A DNA stretch of 13,410 bases from JBAZYZ01 sp964361185 (GCA_964361185.1 CAYHZS010000020.1:1-13410); one strand, 5' to 3'; counted from the first letter of the stretch, positions 5,963 to 12,149 are shown. Notes: generated by a model not told the origin, from the sequence alone. Translations and numbers: made by a program.

Positions 5963-5988
5963 TTCTAATCTTTTGCAAAATGTTAGAA
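5963..5988. promoter_or_regulatory. Symmetric dyad upstream of the winged-helix gene (copy B), possible operator
   Basis: TTCTAA (5963-5968), 2 nt, palindromic TTTTGCAAAA (5971-5980), 2 nt, TTAGAA (5983-5988): 22 of 26 bases are perfectly symmetric, the four spacer bases being the exceptions. The length and two-fold symmetry suit a dimeric winged-helix protein. Related copies lie at 5178-5226 and 5645-5662. The dyad straddles the point where the duplicated 55-mer begins (5971). Confidence 0.55.
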
Positions 5989-6180
5989 TATCGAATCTAC
6001 CATTTGGAACGGTTCGTCATTGGAGNNNNNNNNNNNNNNNNNNNNNNNNNNNNNNNNNNNNNNNNNNNNNNNNNNNNNNNNNNNNNNNNNNNNNNNNNNN
6101 NNNNNNNNNNNNNNNNNNNNNNNNNTTTTGCAAAATGTTAGAATATCGAATCTACCATTTGGAACGGTTCGTCATTGGAG
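5971..6180. other. Scaffold gap of 100 N flanked by an identical 55-bp repeat
   Basis: The 55 bases 5971-6025 are repeated exactly at 6126-6180, on either side of 100 N (6026-6125). A 55-base exact overlap is what a de Bruijn assembler with k = 55 leaves at two contig ends, and 100 N is a common placeholder for an unsized gap. The real sequence most likely has one copy and no gap, leaving about 146 bp between the VTT gene and the regulator gene. The stretch 5907-6207 otherwise holds only the regulator's promoter and dyad; no gene is seen in it. Confidence 0.85.
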
Positions 6181-6207
6181 ATTGGTCATAATGGCTAAGA
6201 TTGGAGC

Positions 6208-6861
6208 TTATCTCTCTCCGCCAAAACGTAATCTCTTAGCGAAAAGTACGGCCGCCAAGGCGAAAATGGCGCTTCCGGCTAAAATCCATAAGGCCAGACT
6301 CCAAGGGTCGTTTAGGGCGAGCGCTCCGCCCGCGTATACCGCCACAACGGCAAAAGGTATTTCGGATATGACGGTCGCTGCCAAATATTTCGGAAAATTA
6401 TAGCGCAAGCTCCCGAGAACAAGTCCCGTCACCTCTGCCGGCAAGGCAAGGCGAAAAAGCACCACTAGAATGAGCTCCGAATGTTCCGAAAGTTTCTGCC
6501 TGTAGCTTTCAATCTTCCCTATCGGCAACAATCGGCGGAAAATAAAATGAAGTCCGTAACGCCCGACAGCGTATGAAATCATGGCGCCTACTAGCCATCC
6601 CGCGATAAGAAAGAAAAATGTGAGAACTTTTCCCCAGGCAAATACCGCGAATGGTATCGTGGGAATGCTGGTAAACGGCGAAAGGATAGCTGAAATGGCG
6701 GCAAAAGAAATGAAAGCCATCACGCCGGTAACTTCGTGTCCGGTTATGTAGTCGTTTACCGCTTCAGCTGAATAGCTAAAGCCATTCTGAAGTACAGGCG
6801 ATGTTCCAAAAATAACAGTGACAACAGCGAGAATGACAAAAATTATTATCGCTCTCTTCAT
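6208..6861 (-). CDS. VTT-domain (TVP38/TMEM64, DedA-like) membrane protein
   Basis: A 217-residue protein with a membrane anchor near the N-terminus (5-19) and further helices about 45-62, 66-96, 128-145, 161-181 and 186-208. The VTT hallmarks are present: GWLVGAMISYAVGR (88-101) and FRLALPAEVTGLVLG (136-150), the glycine-rich and Pro-containing re-entrant segments. Family knowledge: bacterial DedA/TVP38 proteins are implicated in lipid-carrier or phospholipid translocation and envelope homeostasis; the substrate here is unknown. It starts at 6861 with a TAAAAT hexamer 6 nt upstream and no Shine-Dalgarno. It is preceded by the purC-purE terminator. No terminator is visible between its stop and the gap. 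Confidence 0.88.
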   Translation of the reverse strand: MKRAIIIFVILAVVTVIFGTSPVLQNGFSYSAEAVNDYITGHEVTGVMAFISFAAISAILSPFTSIPTIPFAVFAWGKVLTFFFLIAGWLVGAMISYAVGRYGLHFIFRRLLPIGKIESYRQKLSEHSELILVVLFRLALPAEVTGLVLGSLRYNFPKYLAATVISEIPFAVVAVYAGGALALNDPWSLALWILAGSAIFALAAVLFAKRLRFGGER

Positions 6862-6867
6862 TTAATT

Positions 6868-6873
6868 ATTTTA
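6868..6873 (-). promoter_or_regulatory. -10 hexamer of the VTT gene, predicted leaderless
   Basis: TAAAAT (minus strand) followed by 6 nt (AATTAA) and the ATG at 6861. The upstream bases are the U tract and stem of the purC-purE terminator, so a -35 box would fall inside that hairpin; none is recognisable. Confidence 0.5.
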
Positions 6874-6877
6874 ACAT

Positions 6878-6906
6878 AAAAAAGGAGCGAGCCACCGGCC
6901 CGCCCC
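6878..6906 (-). terminator. Terminator of purC-purE
   Basis: Minus strand: arm GGGGCGGGCC (6897-6906), loop GGT, arm GGCTCGCTCC (6884-6893), then six T (6878-6883). The 10-bp stem contains two G-U pairs. It starts 25 bp past the purC-purE stop. Confidence 0.9.
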
Positions 6907-6931
6907 AAAACCCATTCCCCAGCCAATGAAG

Positions 6932-8422
6932 TCATGCCTTCGGATAAGACTCCAGCAACTTCGCTTCCTTTTTCGACCTCGGCACAATCGGCGGCATTTC
7001 GCCAAAAGTTGCCCGGGCGATAGCCCCCCGAAAACCCTCTTCACCGCTGTAAACTCCCGTCTTTTCACTCATCACAACCGGATTGCCCGGAAGCTTGGAG
7101 ATTGAAAGTTCCGCAGCAAGCAGATTGACGCTGTCGGGTTCACCCAAAGCGACACCAATAACCGGAATCCTCATGCCGAACGCGTAGAGGAACGCGTCGA
7201 GGACTCCCGGCAAAGCAAAGGCCATTCCTCCGGCGGCAACCACGACATCCGCGCCGTGACATCCGCACTTCGCGAATTCCACCAGCTCTAGCGGATTGCG
7301 ATGACAACTCAGGATATGGACATCCACCCTTGAGAGGTATTTGTTACCCTGATACTGCCTGGCGATGGTGATTGCCGTCGTTGCCCGCGGAAAGTCGCTT
7401 TCGCTACCGAGAACAATCGCCAGCTTCCGCTTCAGCACTTCAAGCGAAACCCCGAGGGAACCCACGTAGGCGCTCACTCTCGTTCCCGAAAGCAACCAGA
7501 AGACGTAGTGATACACATCAGTCGTGGTAGCAATGAGATTTTCGGGAATAACCATCTTTTGCGCCATTTCCACATCTTTGGGATTGGACGGGTCCAGCTT
7601 GTTGATTCCCGCTTTAATTCCCTCGTTGCGTACTAGCTGTTTATCATAGGGCGGTGGGGCTTTGCGTTTTTCGGCGCTCCTTCCCGCTTCCCACACGGAC
7701 ACGCCCCAGAAACGGCTGGAGTCTGGCGTCGCAACCTCGTCGCCCAAGACCAGATTTCCGTCCACGTCCCGCCCGAATTCGAGTTTGGTGTCGGCAAAGA
7801 TAATGCCTCTATCCCTAGCGAAGTCACGTACGAAACCATAAACCCTGAGCAGGGTCTCCGTTTCTTCCGGATACTTTGCGCGTACTTGGTCGCGGTCCAT
7901 CGGCAGGTCGTGCCCTTCCGTCGCCTTGGTCGTCGGCGTATCTAATACAAACGGTAATTCGTCGCCATCCTGAAGCCCTGTTGGCATGTCGAGTCCGAAA
8001 ATCTTGCCTGTCGTTTGGTACTCCTTGAGCACGGAACCAGTCAGATATCCTCGGGCGACAAATTCCACTGGCACCATCTTGAGGGCCTTGACGACCAGAG
8101 CCCTGCTTTGAAGGTCCGCGTTTCCGCGGAGCGCTCCCGGCAGATACTCGTCTATCGCGAATCCGGCGGCAACGAGATGTGTTTTGCAAACACCGTGCTT
8201 CTCGAGCAGAGTCATCCAGAAGTGCGTCATAGCCGTAAGCACCATTCCCTTGTCGGGAACGAGCGCATTTAGGACGAAATCGAAAATGCTGACTGCGTCC
8301 GTAGCGACTGAAAGCAGGAGGCCATTGCCGAGGTCATAGGTGTCACGCACCTTGCCACGGTTCAAAAGCCGAATACCTTGGAGCATTGGCACAGACTTGC
8401 GGACAAGTGATAGTGTCGTCAT
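6932..8422 (-). CDS. PurC-PurE fusion: SAICAR synthase plus PurE-like AIR carboxylase domain
   Basis: A 496-residue two-domain protein for consecutive steps of purine synthesis: carboxylation of AIR and ligation of aspartate to give SAICAR. Residues 1 to about 315 are a SAICAR synthase: GKVRDTYD (23-30), FVARGYLTGS (121-130), TTKATEGHD (164-172), DTKLEFG (211-217), GDEVATPDSSRFW (227-239). Residues about 333-480 resemble PurE: GSESD (339-343), SCHRNP (372-377, usually SAHRTP), AAGGMAFALPG (396-406, usually AGGAAHLPG). The His of SCHR is kept; the His of AAHLPG is missing, so the carboxylase activity is uncertain. An upstream in-frame GTG/ATG-type extension to 8503 is rejected because AGGAGG (8428-8433) lies 5 nt before the ATG at 8422. 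No other pur genes are in the window. It is divergent from the 184-aa unknown gene. Confidence 0.92.
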   Translation of the reverse strand: MTTLSLVRKSVPMLQGIRLLNRGKVRDTYDLGNGLLLSVATDAVSIFDFVLNALVPDKGMVLTAMTHFWMTLLEKHGVCKTHLVAAGFAIDEYLPGALRGNADLQSRALVVKALKMVPVEFVARGYLTGSVLKEYQTTGKIFGLDMPTGLQDGDELPFVLDTPTTKATEGHDLPMDRDQVRAKYPEETETLLRVYGFVRDFARDRGIIFADTKLEFGRDVDGNLVLGDEVATPDSSRFWGVSVWEAGRSAEKRKAPPPYDKQLVRNEGIKAGINKLDPSNPKDVEMAQKMVIPENLIATTTDVYHYVFWLLSGTRVSAYVGSLGVSLEVLKRKLAIVLGSESDFPRATTAITIARQYQGNKYLSRVDVHILSCHRNPLELVEFAKCGCHGADVVVAAGGMAFALPGVLDAFLYAFGMRIPVIGVALGEPDSVNLLAAELSISKLPGNPVVMSEKTGVYSGEEGFRGAIARATFGEMPPIVPRSKKEAKLLESYPKA

Positions 8423-8427
8423 AGAAT

Positions 8428-8516
8428 CCTCCTTGAGGGGTGGGTGACGGTGTGTTTTTACAAAAGAAGAACCCAAAACTAATCTTAAAACTAACCCTAT
8501 CAACGGTAAAAGTCAA
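8428..8516 (-). promoter_or_regulatory. purC-purE promoter and Shine-Dalgarno
   Basis: Minus strand: -35 TTGACT (8511-8516), 17-nt spacer, weak -10 TAGTTT (8488-8493, 3 of 6), leader of about 60 nt, then AGGAGG (8428-8433) 5 nt before the ATG at 8422. The -35 is one arm of the dyad at 8510-8537. Confidence 0.55.
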
Positions 8517-8537
8517 AGATAGCTTCTATGTTGACTT
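8510..8537. promoter_or_regulatory. Inverted repeat between the divergent purC-purE and 184-aa genes
   Basis: AAGTCAA (8510-8516) and TTGACTT (8531-8537) are perfect complements 14 bp apart, and inside them ATAG (8519-8522) pairs with CTAT (8526-8529). The outer arms coincide with the two divergent -35 boxes. A bound dimer would cover both promoters. The outer symmetry may simply be two -35 boxes facing apart; the inner pair is the extra signal. Confidence 0.5.
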
Positions 8538-8595
8538 CCACTCATCCAAATTATAGGTTTAGGCCAGGTTCTTCGATCAACACCTGAAACAGGAG
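8531..8595 (+). promoter_or_regulatory. Promoter and Shine-Dalgarno of the 184-aa unknown gene
   Basis: -35 TTGACT (8531-8536), 17-nt spacer, weak -10 TAGGTT (8554-8559, 3 of 6); TATAGG at 8552-8557 is an alternative with a 15-nt spacer. AGGAG (8591-8595) lies 7 nt before the ATG at 8603. Confidence 0.5.
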
Positions 8596-8602
8596 ACGAG
8601 AC

Positions 8603-9157
8603 ATGCAAACCCGAGTGCAAGATATTGACTGGGATAATCTCCCGACGGAACATCCAGTTTGCGCAAACCAAGTCGAAGTCCCAACCATTCGTCTTCAGCC
8701 TCGCGGATTCGGATATCCCAAACGCCCACCCGAGTTTGAAGGACAGGAAGAAATCGTTGTGCAGTGGTTCGGGGAAACAGGAAATGAGGGCTTCAAGAGA
8801 AGGAACATGCAGTTTGCCTTCCCGCTCATGACAAAACCTGATTCAGTTCGCTGGTTCGGGCATCCGGAATGGTACCGCACGATAATGCTGGGCCCCCTCA
8901 AAGGCTGGCCCAACAAGGAAGCTCTGGCGAAAATGGTATGTGACGGCAGAAAGTCTGATGAAACAGTCATCTACGTCATCACTTCCAATCTCGGACTCGA
9001 TGACGGCCACGGTGGGGTCGTTCCCTCCACTCTTTTCGTCGGGGTTGCTCTCCTCGGTGACCCAACACACGGCGTCATCTCCCCCCGTGAATTTGCCGAC
9101 TGGAATGTTTCGAATGAGGAAATCGCCAAGCTCGCCCAAGCTAGGCAGAATCGATAG
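8603..9157 (+). CDS. Hypothetical soluble protein, divergent from purC-purE
   Basis: A 184-residue protein I do not recognise. It has no signal peptide or membrane segment. Visible: an acidic N-terminus, a Pro-rich stretch (27-45), Trp/Gly-rich motifs QWFGETG (54-60) and RWFGHPEW (83-90), a beta-rich hydrophobic run TVIYVITSNLG (121-131), a DDGHGG turn (133-138), a second hydrophobic strand LFVGVALLG (144-152) and a short C-terminal helix. The conserved-looking D, H and G residues near 133-138 could form a binding or active site, but that is a guess. The start is fixed by AGGAG 7 nt upstream. A terminator follows 21 bp after the stop, so it is a single-gene unit. It shares a promoter region with purC-purE, hinting at co-regulation. 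Confidence 0.8.
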   Translation: MQTRVQDIDWDNLPTEHPVCANQVEVPTIRLQPRGFGYPKRPPEFEGQEEIVVQWFGETGNEGFKRRNMQFAFPLMTKPDSVRWFGHPEWYRTIMLGPLKGWPNKEALAKMVCDGRKSDETVIYVITSNLGLDDGHGGVVPSTLFVGVALLGDPTHGVISPREFADWNVSNEEIAKLAQARQNR

Positions 9158-9178
9158 ACGAACCATCGCTATTCTCAC

Positions 9179-9208
9179 CGCGTTCTCCCACAAGGGAACG
9201 CGTTTTTT
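9179..9208 (+). terminator. Terminator of the 184-aa unknown gene
   Basis: CGCGTTC (9179-9185) pairs with GAACGCG (9196-9202); two further C-G pairs extend the stem past a bulged T. Six T follow (9203-9208). The last T bases are also the stop codon region (9207-9209) of the convergent 80-aa gene. Confidence 0.88.
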
Positions 9209-9449
9209 ATGTAGCTTTTTTCCCGCGGAAATATACCACCAAAAGCCAAATGGTAAGAGATACAGCGCAAAGAATTCCGAAAACAATAATATAGGCAAGT
9301 ATTACCGCGGGCATGACAATCACGCCCGCGAGCCCAGCTCCGCCATCCTGCGCCGTTAGACGGAAGAACACGTAAGCGCATATTAGGGCGGAACCCAAAA
9401 CAAAAACCAGCAAATGCCAAAGAAAAATTTTTAATTTACTCATAATCAT
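9207..9449 (-). CDS. Small membrane protein, paralogue of the gene at 13197
   Basis: An 80-residue hydrophobic protein with two to three membrane segments: about 6-30 and 39-73 (the latter long enough for two passes), a polar RLTAQDGGAG loop between them and a basic RGKKAT end. Its function is unknown. A near copy starts beyond the right edge of the window. An ATG two codons downstream (9443) is an equally possible start; neither has a Shine-Dalgarno. It lies 36 bp after the 413-aa gene on the same strand with no terminator between, so it may be the last gene of the sigma-factor operon. Its stop codon sits in the T run of the convergent terminator. Confidence 0.75.
   Translation of the reverse strand: MIMSKLKIFLWHLLVFVLGSALICAYVFFRLTAQDGGAGLAGVIVMPAVILAYIIVFGILCAVSLTIWLLVVYFRGKKAT
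9225..9420. repeat. Duplicated segment, copy 1 (matches 13215-13410)
   Basis: Aligned without gaps at an offset of 3990 bp, 9231-9420 and 13221-13410 agree at about 170 of 190 positions by my hand count. The match covers most of the small membrane protein gene and continues to the window edge, so its full extent is unknown. The copies are direct repeats flanking the sigma-factor and FN3 genes. Confidence 0.9.
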
Positions 9450-9485
9450 ATTCTGGAAAGACTAAACGACGCATAGCCAATAGTG

Positions 9486-10727
9486 TTACCTAATCCCCGT
9501 ATCACAGGAAATAGCCACATCAGAATATTCACCCAATGAAACAGTAGCCTTCGTTTCATTACAGCGCGGAAGCATTTTCCCGCCTTCCGCGGAAAAAACA
9601 TACGAACCGGGAGGGAGCGAAAATTCAAACACTCCTTTATCGTTCGACTTCCCTGTCGCGAATACGGAGCCGGAACCCTCGCGGCGCACGGTTATTGTCG
9701 TCGCGTACGGCTTGTCGGCGCACTTGGGGTCAGGCGGGTCGCGCATCACGGGGCATGTCGGTCCGAGCAAAACAGTCCCGCGGACGCCCGAAGTAATCGG
9801 CAAAATAACGCTTTTACGCTTTCTTACTTCAAATTGGAATGCGTAATCGCCGTTGTTTATCTTTACGCCGGCTTCCGGTTCCGGGGTTGCTTCTTTCAGC
9901 GTTATTTCTTCCGCTTCAGTTGTGATGGGCTTGCCTAGCTCAAGAATCATCGTGCTCTCGCCCAGCCCGCTTTCTATTTTTGTCCGCACCTTGACCGTCC
10001 CCGCCCAAACGCACTGCACCCCCGCCGGACAGCGGCTGTCTTCCGTCACTTCAAGGGGCGTGAGCGTAACATTAAGGCCGCTTACCTTCTGTCCGAGCAC
10101 AGCCCTAAGCGCGCCGGGGCTGACAGTACCGGAAGAGCCGTTCGGCTCAAACGCGGTCACGGACTTGCCGGCAATAATTTGCTCAACCTCTTGAAACCCC
10201 TCGGGATACCCGTAGTTGTAGCGCACGGGAAGCGCGAAAACATATTTACTGTTCCGGGCGAGTTCGCTTGGATTAACCGGCTCCGCGCCGATATGAAACT
10301 TGCCCGTCTGCAGATTATTCCATTCCGAAATCGTAAAAATCATAATCGGAACATCCTGGTAGGTGTTGCCCCCCGTCCATTTTGGATTGTGTATGGAAAC
10401 AACCGGGCCGTCGGCCACAGCCACGTCCCCCAACTGGTCGCCCGAGGCATTGCCCTTCCATTTATCGATTGAAACCGTATACCCCTGCCAGCTTAAGGGC
10501 AGGACGACGCTTAAACCGTACTCCGTATTTTTGTATGTAACTCCCCGTGGGCATTCCGCAAATTCACACTTCGGGCCGGTGCGCCCGACGGCGCTTCCGT
10601 CCGGGCAGATTTTCGCCTCCATGGTGCAAAAAACTCCCCCGACATTTTCGGTGCCGGTTTTATAAAAATATATACCGCCAGAAACGGCCGCGAGCGCAAT
10701 GATAATTACCGATGCATACGTTTTCAT
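9486..10727 (-). CDS. Mosaic exported protein with Cys-rich and Ig-like C-terminal modules
   Basis: A 413-residue protein with an N-terminal signal or anchor helix (about 5-22). Modules in order: a Cys-rich segment (C34, C41, C54, C59; ICPDGSAVGRTGPKCEF at 40-56), of a type I recall in other Parcubacteria exported proteins; a domain starting NTEYGLSVVLPLSW (67-80) of about 125 residues; a middle domain with RCPAGVQCVWAG (232-243, C233/C239); and a C-terminal beta-sandwich like carboxypeptidase-regulatory/SpaA domains (about 315-413) with VLLGPTCPVMRDPPDP (319-334), a SNDKGVFEFSLPPGSY stretch (361-376), and C325, C336, C389, C408 as likely disulfides. No enzyme motif is seen. It follows the DUF5667-like gene by 24 bp and is probably an envelope target of the linked sigma factor. 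TAGAAT lies 7 nt before the ATG, so a separate promoter is possible. Confidence 0.82.
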   Translation of the reverse strand: MKTYASVIIIALAAVSGGIYFYKTGTENVGGVFCTMEAKICPDGSAVGRTGPKCEFAECPRGVTYKNTEYGLSVVLPLSWQGYTVSIDKWKGNASGDQLGDVAVADGPVVSIHNPKWTGGNTYQDVPIMIFTISEWNNLQTGKFHIGAEPVNPSELARNSKYVFALPVRYNYGYPEGFQEVEQIIAGKSVTAFEPNGSSGTVSPGALRAVLGQKVSGLNVTLTPLEVTEDSRCPAGVQCVWAGTVKVRTKIESGLGESTMILELGKPITTEAEEITLKEATPEPEAGVKINNGDYAFQFEVRKRKSVILPITSGVRGTVLLGPTCPVMRDPPDPKCADKPYATTITVRREGSGSVFATGKSNDKGVFEFSLPPGSYVFSAEGGKMLPRCNETKATVSLGEYSDVAISCDTGIR

Positions 10728-10751
10728 ATTTTATATTCTACTGCAATTACA

Positions 10752-11465
10752 TTAGTATTTTGCGCCAGATTGTGACCGGTCTTTAGCGCGATTCCGCTCG
10801 CCTTGGACCTTGCGGTCGATGGCCTTCTTCATGGACTCTATTTCTTTCTTTTCCCTTTCGGAAATATCCTTTCTGCCTCCGATATTTTCAAGTATTTTTT
10901 TATGGGAAGACGCCTCGGAATCAAACTTTCTCTTGATTCTGCCGGTTACAATTTCCGTTCCGGTCGCGACGGGTTTGGTTTCTTCAATTTCCCCGATGGC
11001 CGCTTCCGCTCTGTCGGCATGTTTTTCAAAATCCCGCTCCAGCTTTGCCCGGCGCGGTTCATCCAATTTTTTTTCACGGGCAAGCGTCTCCGCTTCCTCG
11101 AGCCGACGTACGGCTTTGGCTATTTCCCACTCCGCCCGGGCTTCCGGTTTTTTGATAAGTCTGTCGCGGAGCGGTTCGGTTACATCCGTCTTCACTCTGT
11201 AGAGAATATCTCCGGGAACGGCTCTTTCGGCGGCATACATAACCGAACTTCCTGAAAAGAGAAAGATAAGCACCGCGACAAAGGCATACGAAAGACGCGA
11301 GTAGCCGGCAAAAACTTCTCGCACTAAGCTGAAGAAAGATGCTTGCGGGACGGGCGTCACGATTGGCGTCTCCATTATTTTTTGAAGTATAATCCCCTTT
11401 TCGCTCTTGGTAAGACCGGCCCGGCGTAACTCTTCTATTCCTTTTTTAAAATTTTCTGGTTTCAT
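10752..11465 (-). CDS. DUF5667-like membrane protein, candidate anti-sigma partner
   Basis: A 237-residue protein: a cytoplasmic N-terminal helical part (1-55), one membrane helix (about 58-78), then an extracytoplasmic, strongly charged and mostly helical domain. The segment after the membrane, ERAVPGDILYRVKTDVTEPLR (split here as ERAVPGD at 80-86 and LYRVK at 88-92), is the DUF5667 signature often found next to ECF sigma factors. The last part (about 180-237) is rich in Lys, Arg and Glu and probably coiled or disordered. The first 35 residues (KKGIEELRRAGLTKSEK at 7-23) could bind the sigma factor, as in other transmembrane anti-sigma proteins; there is no zinc-binding HxxxCxxC. It starts 4 nt after the sigma gene stop, without a Shine-Dalgarno, implying translational coupling. 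Confidence 0.85.
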   Translation of the reverse strand: MKPENFKKGIEELRRAGLTKSEKGIILQKIMETPIVTPVPQASFFSLVREVFAGYSRLSYAFVAVLIFLFSGSSVMYAAERAVPGDILYRVKTDVTEPLRDRLIKKPEARAEWEIAKAVRRLEEAETLAREKKLDEPRRAKLERDFEKHADRAEAAIGEIEETKPVATGTEIVTGRIKRKFDSEASSHKKILENIGGRKDISEREKKEIESMKKAIDRKVQGERNRAKDRSQSGAKY

Positions 11466-11469
11466 ATAT

Positions 11470-11994
11470 TTAGTTTAATTTAAAACGGGAGCGCAACTGC
11501 TCAATTCCCCTGTTCACCCGTACCGAGACCACATTCGCGTTTAAATCAAGCAATTCACCGATCTCCTGCGGAAGCATTTCTTCCACAAGACGCAAATAAA
11601 CGGCTTCGCGGTACATCGGCTCAAGTTCTTTTATGGCCTCCAGCATCTCGCGCGCTTCGGCAGAAAATATCATTCGGCCCTCCGCTTTCGTATCGGGGAA
11701 TTCCTTCGTCTCTTCCCCGTCGTCTCCCCATTCCGTAAGCGCGTCCAGCGATTCACTTTTCGCTTTCCTGTACCAGTCAATTATCAAGTTGCGGGTTATC
11801 GCGTACAGGAAAGCTCTCTCGTGCGTAATAGACCTATCGTCAAGAAGCGCCTGCCAAAGCCGAGTAAAAGCATCCTGCACAATATCGCGGGCCTGTTCGC
11901 GATTTGAGGTACGCAATAAACAAAACCTGAAAAGCCCGTCCGCCTCCCGTTCATATATTTCGGCAAATTGTCTCTTTTTATCATTAATACCCAT
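11470..11994 (-). CDS. ECF-type RNA polymerase sigma factor
   Basis: A 174-residue sigma70-family protein with only regions 2 and 4, typical of extracytoplasmic-function sigma factors. Region 2 spans about 12-80, with ARDIVQDAFTRLWQ (35-48) and the promoter-melting part AITRNLIIDWYRK (65-77). An acidic linker follows (88-105). Region 4 is about 113-170, with LEPMYREAVYLR (124-135) and a helix-turn-helix LPQEIGELLDLNANVVSVRVNR (141-162). It is first in a minus-strand operon with the DUF5667-like gene (4-nt gap) and the mosaic exported protein, and divergent from the FN3 protein gene. No Shine-Dalgarno precedes the ATG at 11994. Known role of such pairs: envelope or external-signal response with a membrane-bound inhibitor. 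Confidence 0.93.
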   Translation of the reverse strand: MGINDKKRQFAEIYEREADGLFRFCLLRTSNREQARDIVQDAFTRLWQALLDDRSITHERAFLYAITRNLIIDWYRKAKSESLDALTEWGDDGEETKEFPDTKAEGRMIFSAEAREMLEAIKELEPMYREAVYLRLVEEMLPQEIGELLDLNANVVSVRVNRGIEQLRSRFKLN

Positions 11995-12149
11995 AGCGGT
12001 TAACGGTTGATTGGCCTTATCCTTACATAAATGTTCTAAAGAACGACACCTGCGGACTGAAAGAATTGGGCTTGCCGTACGTTACCCCATCCAGAAGCCC
12101 GGAATCGACCGCGCTTAAAATTCTATCAATTAACAGTAAATATAGCATT
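11995..12149. promoter_or_regulatory. Divergent intergenic region, sigma operon / FN3 gene
   Basis: A 155-bp region serving both directions. It contains GTTCT-AA-AGAAC (12033-12044), so a GAAC, the core of many ECF -35 elements, faces each way. No good sigma70 -35/-10 pair is visible on either side. On the plus side a TAAATA hexamer lies 7 nt before the FN3 ATG. An autoregulated ECF promoter pair is possible but weakly supported. Confidence 0.3.

Noticed and set aside
5971..6180. Two 55-bp direct repeats as insertion-element ends or a CRISPR remnant
   Set aside because: Only two exact copies directly bordering a 100-N placeholder; contig overlap explains them without biology.
5973..6403. Open frames running across the N gap
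   Set aside because: They are translations of unknown bases joined to the duplicated 55-mer and antisense to the VTT gene.
8423..8503. Upstream extension of purC-purE by 27 codons
   Set aside because: AGGAGG lies 5 nt before the ATG at 8422, and the extension covers the leader and the likely -10 box; its residues show no PurC similarity.
8843..9298. 151-codon minus-strand frame
   Set aside because: It is antisense to the 184-aa gene, crosses its terminator and the adjacent small gene, and has no ribosome site.
10803..11255. 150-codon plus-strand frame
   Set aside because: Shadow of the DUF5667-like gene; low-complexity Phe/Ser composition comes from reverse-reading Lys/Glu codons.
12066..12149. 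TTG start giving the FN3 protein 28 extra residues
   Set aside because: The signal peptide begins at the ATG at 12150; an N-terminal extension would bury it.
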